From the NCBI GenBank assembly GCA_002336405.1, contig DDEJ01000026.1, positions 7,730 to 38,425 of the forward strand: a stretch of 30,696 nt of DNA. Reading direction: 5' to 3'. A program made the translations under genes and the position numbers. Below the pieces are notes generated by a model. That model had not been told where the DNA came from. It searched no databases and worked only from the letters and a program-made list of their open reading frames with translations. Within the stretch, counting starts at the first letter, position 1, and every line of letters starts with the position of its first letter. The DNA is from Rhodobacteraceae bacterium UBA1957 (GTDB lineage Bacteria; Pseudomonadota; Alphaproteobacteria; Rhodobacterales; Rhodobacteraceae). Below, piece after piece: positions 25,771-30,696 of this stretch.

Positions 25771-26862
25771 TTAATTCCCGGTGCCCGTTGTTAAAAAAGA
25801 CGCTGTTTCTTCCAGATCGGTCCTGCCACAGACCGGACAGTCAGCACGGGGTTTGATCGTCAGCTTTCGGCTCTCTCCGTAAAGGGCGTCATAGATTAAC
25901 ATCTCACCGCGCAGCGATGCGCCAGCCTGTGCCACCAGCTTGACCGCCTCTACTGCCATCATTGCGCCAACAACACCGGGCAAAGGCCCCAACACGCCCG
26001 CCATCGCGCAAGACGGCGCCAGCCCGTCGTTGGGGGCTGTGGCAAAAATACATTCGTAACAGGGCGTGCCGCAAGCTGGATCAAAGACACTGAGCTGACC
26101 CTCCCATTGCGAAAGCGCGCCTGAAATAAGGGGTTTTTGCAGTTTGACGGCGATGCGGTTAACAAGATAGCGCGTCTCAAAATTATCACAACCATCCAAG
26201 ATCACATCATAATCGGCAAACAAATCCTCAGCAATGTCAGCGGTCAACCGCCGGTGATAGGGCCGCACTTTGACATAGGGGTTTTGTGCCAGCATTGCCG
26301 CCTCGGCTGAGAAAACCTTGGGCTTGCCAATATCGGCGTCACGGTGGATCACCTGACGTTGCAAGTTGGCATTTTCCACATGATCGTCATCGATTACGCC
26401 AATGGTGCCAATGCCGGCCGCCGCAAGATATTGCAATGCCGGCGCGCCAAGACCGCCGGCTCCAATTACCAGCACGCGAGCCTGTTTGATTTTGCGCTGA
26501 CCCGGTCCACCCAGTTCGCGCAGCACAATATGGCGGGCATAACGCTCAAGTTCGGTGTCTGAAAACGTCTCACCTGCCGGTGCGGGCATTGCCACATCCC
26601 GCTGGTGCGCGGCCCGCGCCTGCAACCAACCAAGTCCCCGGCGATAGACCAGAACCATCGCCACGGCCACCCCCAAAAGCAACCACAGCGCCGGCGTCTC
26701 GCCGGTGGCCTGGCGCAGCACATGGCCCGTGGGCAAAAGCACCTGTAACGCAAGCACGGCAATATATAATCCAGCCAAAGCGGAGAGCCGCGACCGGCGC
26801 GGAACCCCCATAAAAGCGCCGCCCCCCCACAGACCCGCTGCAATCAAGAATACCAACAACAT
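25771..26862 (-). CDS. Membrane-anchored ThiF/MoeB/HesA-family E1-like enzyme
   Basis: This 363-residue protein joins three N-terminal hydrophobic segments (about 2-19, 26-44 and 57-73) to a complete E1-like adenylyltransferase. The ATP motif is GAGGLG (134-139), followed by IDDD (157-160), NANLQRQ (164-170) and LDGCDNFETR (222-231). Zinc cysteines are CYEC (268-271) and CPVC (342-345). Cys285 in SCAMAGVLGPLPG matches the position of the ThiF/MoeB cysteine. Such enzymes adenylate the C-terminal Gly-Gly of MoaD- or ThiS-type sulfur carriers for molybdopterin, thiamine or thiolation. The membrane part is unusual for the general family. Its ATG shares a base with the dut stop (TGATG). No moaD or thiS gene is in the window, so which carrier it serves is unknown. 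Confidence 0.9.
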   Translation of the reverse strand: MLLVFLIAAGLWGGGAFMGVPRRSRLSALAGLYIAVLALQVLLPTGHVLRQATGETPALWLLLGVAVAMVLVYRRGLGWLQARAAHQRDVAMPAPAGETFSDTELERYARHIVLRELGGPGQRKIKQARVLVIGAGGLGAPALQYLAAAGIGTIGVIDDDHVENANLQRQVIHRDADIGKPKVFSAEAAMLAQNPYVKVRPYHRRLTADIAEDLFADYDVILDGCDNFETRYLVNRIAVKLQKPLISGALSQWEGQLSVFDPACGTPCYECIFATAPNDGLAPSCAMAGVLGPLPGVVGAMMAVEAVKLVAQAGASLRGEMLIYDALYGESRKLTIKPRADCPVCGRTDLEETASFLTTGTGN

Positions 26863-27323
26863 CAGCTCTGTCCCGTCGAGCCAAATCCACCCGCCGCGCG
26901 TGTGGTCTCATCCAGTGTTGCCAAAAGCGTGAACCCAGCCTGCACAACCGGCGCCAGCACCATCTGGGCAATACGGTCGCCGTGGGCGATCGCAAACGCC
27001 TGTTGCCCGGTGTTGATCACGATCACCCCCAACGGGCCGCGATAATCACTGTCAATCGTTCCGGGCGTGTTCAATAAGGTGATACCATGTTTGAGCGCCA
27101 GTCCCGAGCGCGGCCGGAGTTGCACCTCGAACCCTGGTGGGATGGCCAGCCGCAATCCGGTGGGTATCAGCGCGCGCGCACCCGGCGACAGGCATACGCC
27201 ACCACGCTGACCCACTGCGAAATTTGCGCGCAAATCGGCCCCCGCCGCGCCGTGCGTTTCGTAAGATGGCAACGCCACGCTTTGATCAGCTTCATCGGTC
27301 CAAGCCAGCTGTAATGTGGTCAT
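26862..27323 (-). CDS. dut: dUTP diphosphatase
   Basis: This trimeric dUTPase hydrolyses dUTP to dUMP and PPi, keeping uracil out of DNA and feeding thymidylate synthesis. All five family motifs are present in the 153 residues: [34 protein letters not shown] and the C-terminal P-loop-like [10 protein letters not shown]. The frame is open 24 codons further, but ATG 27323 overlaps the coaBC stop by 4 nt (ATGA) and gives the usual length. Its own ribosome-binding site is weak, so coupling to coaBC is likely. The coaBC-dut pairing is common in proteobacteria. Confidence 0.97.
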   Translation of the reverse strand: MTTLQLAWTDEADQSVALPSYETHGAAGADLRANFAVGQRGGVCLSPGARALIPTGLRLAIPPGFEVQLRPRSGLALKHGITLLNTPGTIDSDYRGPLGVIVINTGQQAFAIAHGDRIAQMVLAPVVQAGFTLLATLDETTRAAGGFGSTGQS

Positions 27324-28519
27324 GATTGCAAGGTCTCTGCAATACGCCGGGCCAACCGTGCCGCAACCTGGTGTTTCGGTGCTCTCGGCCAGCATTCCGG
27401 CCCCGCATCGGTAATCAACGTCACTGCATTTTCGTCACCGCCCATAATACCGGTGTCAGGGGAGACATCATTGGCAACGATCCAGTCACAGCCTTTGCGC
27501 TGGCGCTTGGCTGTGGCGTTTTCCAGCAAATCGTCGGTTTCTGCCGCAAAGCCAACCACCAACGCCGGGCGATCTTTGCTGTGCTGGCTGATGCGGGCCA
27601 GAATATCGGGGTTTTCTTCAAAAGCGAGCTGCGGCGCCACATCTTTTTGCTTTTTCATCTTATGAACCGCAGGTGACACAACGCGCCAGTCGGCCACCGC
27701 CGCGGCACACACCGCGGCGTCTGCGGGAAGTGCACTTTCAACCGCTTCGAGCATTTGCTGTGCAGTCTCAACTGGCACCACCTGCACCCCATCTGGGGCC
27801 GCGATCTGCGCCGGGCCGGTGACAAATACCACCTCGGCGCCCAGCGCCGCAAGCGCTGCGGCCAGCGCGTTGCCCTGACGCCCTGATGAGCGGTTCGCAA
27901 TATAACGCACTGGATCAATGGGTTCATGCGTGGGGCCAGAGGTGACAATAATGCGTTTGCCCGACAAGGGCCCCGCCGTCAGCTTTGCCTCGACAGCCGC
28001 CACAATCGCCAGCGGTTCAGACATCCGCCCGGGACCGAACTCTCCACAGGCCATGTTTCCATCATCGGGACCAACAAACTCGATGCCATCACCTTGCAGC
28101 AAAGTTAAATTGCGCTGCGTGGCCGGATGCTGCCACATGCGCACATTCATGGCGGGCGCCACCAGTACCGGCGTATCGGTTGCCAGTAAAACTGTCGATG
28201 CCAAATCATTGGCCTGACCGTGCGCCATTTTTGCCATCAAATCTGCAGTTGCAGGGGCCACCAAAAGCAAGTCAGCACTGCGCGACAGCTCAATGTGGCC
28301 CATCTCGGCCTCGTCGGTTAGATCAAACAGGTCGCGGTACAGTTTCTCGCCGGCCAAGGCTGCAACCGACAACGGAGTCACAAATTGCTCGGCTGCGCTG
28401 GTCATAACCGGTGTAACGATCGCACCCCGATCCCGGAGTCGCCGAATCAACTCCAACGATTTATAAGCCGCGATGCCCCCCGCAATGATTAAAAGAATGC
28501 GTTTGCCGCCCAGCATCAC
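27320..28519 (-). CDS. coaBC: Phosphopantothenoylcysteine synthetase/decarboxylase CoaBC
   Basis: This bifunctional CoA-synthesis enzyme joins cysteine to 4'-phosphopantothenate and then decarboxylates the product. The N-terminal flavoprotein CoaC half (about 1-180) has His75 in [18 protein letters not shown] with Asn125, and Cys158 in [13 protein letters not shown]. The C-terminal CoaB half has [20 protein letters not shown] (from about 194) and the KMKK lysines (287-290). At 399 residues it is of full length. GTG at 28519 (AGAGG 6 nt upstream) or the adjacent ATG at 28516 could start it. It appears to lead a run with dut, the E1-like gene and the M3 peptidase. Confidence 0.97.
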   Translation of the reverse strand: MMLGGKRILLIIAGGIAAYKSLELIRRLRDRGAIVTPVMTSAAEQFVTPLSVAALAGEKLYRDLFDLTDEAEMGHIELSRSADLLLVAPATADLMAKMAHGQANDLASTVLLATDTPVLVAPAMNVRMWQHPATQRNLTLLQGDGIEFVGPDDGNMACGEFGPGRMSEPLAIVAAVEAKLTAGPLSGKRIIVTSGPTHEPIDPVRYIANRSSGRQGNALAAALAALGAEVVFVTGPAQIAAPDGVQVVPVETAQQMLEAVESALPADAAVCAAAVADWRVVSPAVHKMKKQKDVAPQLAFEENPDILARISQHSKDRPALVVGFAAETDDLLENATAKRQRKGCDWIVANDVSPDTGIMGGDENAVTLITDAGPECWPRAPKHQVAARLARRIAETLQS

Positions 28520-28546
28520 TTTGTACCTCTAGTTTCGGTCGCTCCA

Positions 28547-28574
28547 TGATAAGCGCATCAACCGGGCCTGACAA
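28547..28574 (-). promoter_or_regulatory. Candidate promoter of the coaBC operon
   Basis: On the minus strand TTGTCA (28574-28569) is followed after 16 nt by TTATCA (28552-28547), about 28 bp before the coaBC start. It lies beyond the hairpin after rpoHII, so it could give coaBC-dut-E1-M3 an independent start. By eye only. Confidence 0.4.
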
Positions 28575-28599
28575 GCGATGGAACGACGACAGCAAACAC

Positions 28600-28620
28600 C
28601 TGCAGCGCATTGCGCCGCAG
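28600..28620 (-). terminator. Hairpin after rpoHII, possible weak terminator
   Basis: On the minus strand CTGCGGCGC pairs with GCGCTGCAG (9 bp, one G-U) around a 3-nt loop, a few bases past the rpoHII stop. The following GTGTTTG is only a partial T-run, so termination may be incomplete. Confidence 0.5.
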
Positions 28621-28625
28621 ACACC

Positions 28626-29504
28626 TCACATCAAAAACTGCAAAACTTCTGGCGACTGGCCCTCGAGGTTCTTGCGCATCTTTGTAAAGGCTGCCGCCTC
28701 GAGCTGGCGGATACGTTCTTTGCTGAGGCCGAGTTCCAGCCCAAGACTTTCAAGCGTGCGGGCGTCGTCGCGCAGTTTGCGCTCTTGTACGATAAATCTC
28801 TCGCGGTCGCTCAGCGCATTCATCGCAGTCAACAGCCACTCTCGCAATTGATCCGTGTCATGCTTATGCTCGATGTGTTCGGCCGCCTGAACGCCGTCAT
28901 CCTCTAGCGCATCGATCCACTCGCGACCTTCGTCTTCAGACGACTGTGTAGCATTAAGAGAATAATCAGACCCTGACAAACGTCCGTCCATCATCTCGAC
29001 GTCATGCAATGGCACACCGATCTCGCTTGAAATCATTTGCTGTAGTTGATGCCTGTCCAGCGATTGACCCTGCTTTGTGGCTTCGCGCTCAAGCCGGGCC
29101 TGCACCCTGCGCATGTTAAAGAACAAAGACTTCTGGCTGCTGGTCGATCCTGTACGGACCATCGACCAGTTGCGCATAACATAATCTTGAATACTTGCTT
29201 TGATCCACCAGACCGCATAGGTTGAAAAGCGCACACCCCGATCGGGGTCAAACTTGTCGGCCGCTTTCATCAACCCGACACCAGCTTCTTGGATCAGGTC
29301 GTTCATTGGAGCCCCGTACCGTCTGAACTTTGCGGCCATTGAAATCGCCAGACGCATGTAGGCAGTGATCAAACGGTGCAACGCAGCCTCGTCGCGCTGG
29401 TCGCGCCATGCATAGGCCAGCTTTAACTCGGTCTCTGCATCCAGCAGTTCGGCTTTCATAGCTCGCCGTGACAAGTTCATGTCTTTTGCAAAATCAAGCG
29501 CCAT
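28626..29504 (-). CDS. rpoH2: RNA polymerase sigma factor RpoH, RpoHII type
   Basis: This 292-residue group of sigma-32-like factors directs stress transcription. Region 2 reads LIQEAGVGLMKAADKFDPDR and FSTYAVWWIKASIQDYVMR. The RpoH box is QKSLFFNMR (124-132), where RpoHI proteins typically read QRKLFFNLR. Region 4 has the helix-turn-helix TLESLGLELGLSKERIRQLE. The opening (RRAMKAELLDAETE) and the box match RpoHII of Rhodobacter sphaeroides, which acts in the singlet-oxygen and oxidative stress response under RpoE, better than RpoHI. GGGGGA precedes the ATG. An RpoE/ECF-like promoter motif lies upstream. It is divergent from cobU and lies 106 bp upstream of coaBC. Confidence 0.95.
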   Translation of the reverse strand: MALDFAKDMNLSRRAMKAELLDAETELKLAYAWRDQRDEAALHRLITAYMRLAISMAAKFRRYGAPMNDLIQEAGVGLMKAADKFDPDRGVRFSTYAVWWIKASIQDYVMRNWSMVRTGSTSSQKSLFFNMRRVQARLEREATKQGQSLDRHQLQQMISSEIGVPLHDVEMMDGRLSGSDYSLNATQSSEDEGREWIDALEDDGVQAAEHIEHKHDTDQLREWLLTAMNALSDRERFIVQERKLRDDARTLESLGLELGLSKERIRQLEAAAFTKMRKNLEGQSPEVLQFLM

Positions 29505-29559
29505 TTAGTCCCCCAATCGCCCAGCAAGAGCGCAACAGTTTTTCTTGTCTTTCACTAAC

Positions 29560-29588
29560 AGATACGCAAAATGTCAGGGATCAGATCA
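29560..29588 (-). promoter_or_regulatory. Candidate ECF (RpoE-type) promoter of rpoHII
   Basis: On the minus strand TGATCT (29588-29583) is followed after 16 nt by CGTATCT (29566-29560). This resembles the TGATC / CGTA pattern I associate with RpoE-ChrR (ECF11-type) promoters. An overlapping TGATCC at 29583-29578 would leave a spacer that is too short. The predicted transcript start gives a leader of about 50 nt. rpoHII is a known RpoE target in R. sphaeroides, which supports the reading; the motif match itself is by memory. Confidence 0.5.
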
Positions 29589-29602
29589 CTCACAGGCAAA
29601 AA

Positions 29603-30121
29603 ATGTCAAAAAAAATTACATTAGTCTTGGGCGGGGCTGCATCCGGAAAATCGGCTTTTGCAGAAAACCTTGTAATATCTTGCGGTAAATCAAGGATATA
29701 TCTAGCAACAGCTCAGTGTTTTGATGAAGAAATGCGCGATAAGATAGAGCGTCATAAAACCCAACGTGGCAGTGGTTGGGAAACAATTGAAGCACCTTTC
29801 GATTTGCTCACACCGCTGGCCACCATAAAAAACAACGAGTGTGTATTGCTTGATTGCATCACCATGTGGCTGAGCAATCACCTGCTGAAACACAGCGATA
29901 TAGACCACGAATGCGACCGGTTGATCACTGCACTTGCGCACTGTGCAGGCCAAATCACGCTGGTGTCTAACGAAGTCGGTCAAGGCATCGTACCCGAAAA
30001 CGCACTGGCGCGACAATTTCGCAACCTGCAGGGCCACCTCAACCAGCGGCTTGCAGTCTGTGCGGATACGGTTGTTTTTATCACCGCTGGATTGCCATGC
30101 CTGCTCAAAGGGAAGCTATGA
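29603..30121 (+). CDS. cobU: Adenosylcobinamide kinase / guanylyltransferase
   Basis: CobU (CobP) phosphorylates adenosylcobinamide and then attaches GMP, giving adenosylcobinamide-GDP for the nucleotide-loop step of cobalamin synthesis. The 172-residue protein has Walker A GGAASGKS (10-17), the His of IERHKTQR (His51), where GMP is expected to be bound covalently, LLDCITMWLSNHL (82-94) and VSNEVGQGIVPE (121-132). The frame is open to 29468, but ATG 29603 is chosen because the conserved protein starts MSKKITLVLGG; upstream codons would overlap the rpoHII start. The ribosome-binding site is weak. The stop overlaps the next gene by 4 nt (ATGA). Confidence 0.95.
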   Translation: MSKKITLVLGGAASGKSAFAENLVISCGKSRIYLATAQCFDEEMRDKIERHKTQRGSGWETIEAPFDLLTPLATIKNNECVLLDCITMWLSNHLLKHSDIDHECDRLITALAHCAGQITLVSNEVGQGIVPENALARQFRNLQGHLNQRLAVCADTVVFITAGLPCLLKGKL

Positions 30122-30696
30122 CAGATATATTTCTGATCCGACATGGACCAACCCATGCCAAGGGCATGGTAGGATGGAGCGATCTGGCTGCAGACCTTTC
30201 AGACACACAGGCGCTGGCCCGCCTAGAGGCGGCGTTACCAAAGGATGCATTCGTGATCTCGTCAGACCTGAGCCGCGCAGTGACAACCGCAGACGCCATA
30301 CAAGCAAAACGGCACCGACTGCCACATGACCGCGACCTGCGCGAGATGAATTTTGGAGATTGGGAACTGAAAGTTTTTTCCGAAGTCGAGGCCGAAAGCC
30401 CCGAGCGGCTGAGGGCATTTTATGAAACACCGGGCGAGATCAGCCCACCGAATGGCGATTCTTGGCACGCGCTCTGCGCCAGAAGTAATGCCGCAATAGA
30501 TCGGCTGGTGGCAAGCAATCACGCCCCAAACCTGGTTGTGGTTGCACATTTTGGCGTTATCCTTAGTCAGGTACAGCGCGCCTTAGGTCTGACGGCCTAT
30601 CAAGCCTTTGGCCATAAGATTGAAAACCTTTCGATTACGCACGTGATGGTGTGCGACGGTCTGTGGTCTGGCGGACAAATTTCGCATACGCCCTGA
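30118..30696 (+). CDS. Histidine phosphatase, possible alpha-ribazole phosphatase
   Basis: This 192-residue protein is of the phosphoglycerate mutase-like histidine phosphatase superfamily. The nucleophile His9 is in LIRHGPT, with Arg53 in SSDLSRAVTTA, Glu76 in EMNFGDWE and the second His144 in VVAHFGVI; all catalytic residues are kept. The coupling to cobU (ATGA overlap, GGGA ribosome-binding site) suggests the CobC-type job: removing phosphate from alpha-ribazole-5'-phosphate or from adenosylcobalamin phosphate in the cobalamin lower-ligand branch. That is inferred from context. The start at 30118 is preferred to the ATG at 30097 because the domain begins MTDIFLIRHG. The stop is the last codon of the window. 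Confidence 0.9.
   Translation: MTDIFLIRHGPTHAKGMVGWSDLAADLSDTQALARLEAALPKDAFVISSDLSRAVTTADAIQAKRHRLPHDRDLREMNFGDWELKVFSEVEAESPERLRAFYETPGEISPPNGDSWHALCARSNAAIDRLVASNHAPNLVVVAHFGVILSQVQRALGLTAYQAFGHKIENLSITHVMVCDGLWSGGQISHTP

Overview
The window looks like core chromosome of a marine-type Rhodobacteraceae (Roseobacter group) alphaproteobacterium. The evidence is an RpoHII-type sigma factor, a membrane-anchored cytochrome c of the CycM/cytochrome c-y type, oxygen-dependent HemF, an E1-like enzyme with an N-terminal membrane extension, and two oligopeptide-type ABC transporters with fused double-ATPase subunits. Base composition is moderately GC-rich and even throughout. I see no tRNA, rRNA, CRISPR array, insertion sequence, integrase or phage gene, and no sign of a recently acquired island. 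Nearly everything is protein coding with short gaps. The only gene-free stretch over 300 bp is 20649-21024.

Layout. (1) 1-1353: the 3' three quarters of uvrC (+). (2) 1392-8216, all minus: a peptide-type ABC importer (binding protein, two permeases, fused ATPase), followed by a translationally coupled SDR oxidoreductase and P1-family aminopeptidase. A small regulatory gap with two inverted repeats separates the two halves. (3) 8370-11515, minus: clpS, an RsmC-like methyltransferase, a degenerate SDR and hemF, in one direction with short gaps. (4) 11808-13244 (+): a D,D-carboxypeptidase carrying a C-terminal SPOR domain. (5) 13270-19006, minus: a complete yejABEF-type importer. (6) 19179-19697 (-): membrane-anchored cytochrome c with a clear intrinsic terminator; divergent from it is pheA (+, prephenate dehydratase). 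(7) 21025-22498, minus: an SRPBCC protein and nudC; divergent from nudC is a TraB/GumN-family gene (+). (8) 23733-28519, minus: coaBC, dut, a membrane-anchored ThiF/MoeB-like gene and an M3 oligopeptidase, apparently one operon. (9) 28626-29504 (-): rpoHII, with a candidate ECF-type promoter in the gap it shares with cobU. (10) 29603-30696 (+): cobU overlapping a histidine phosphatase that may serve as alpha-ribazole phosphatase.

Themes. Peptide handling recurs: two oligopeptide importers, a P1 aminopeptidase, an M3 metallopeptidase, the N-degron adaptor ClpS and a murein carboxypeptidase. Housekeeping cofactor genes (CoA, haem, cobalamin salvage, NADH turnover) and stress or repair genes (uvrC, dut, rpoHII) fill the rest. 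I did not find a convincing wholly new system. The features most worth a second look are the double inverted-repeat promoter region before the SDR-P1 peptidase pair, the SDR lacking its catalytic lysine in the hemF cluster, the membrane-anchored E1-like enzyme, the candidate RpoE-type promoter of rpoHII, and the fold-rich 376-bp gap after pheA.
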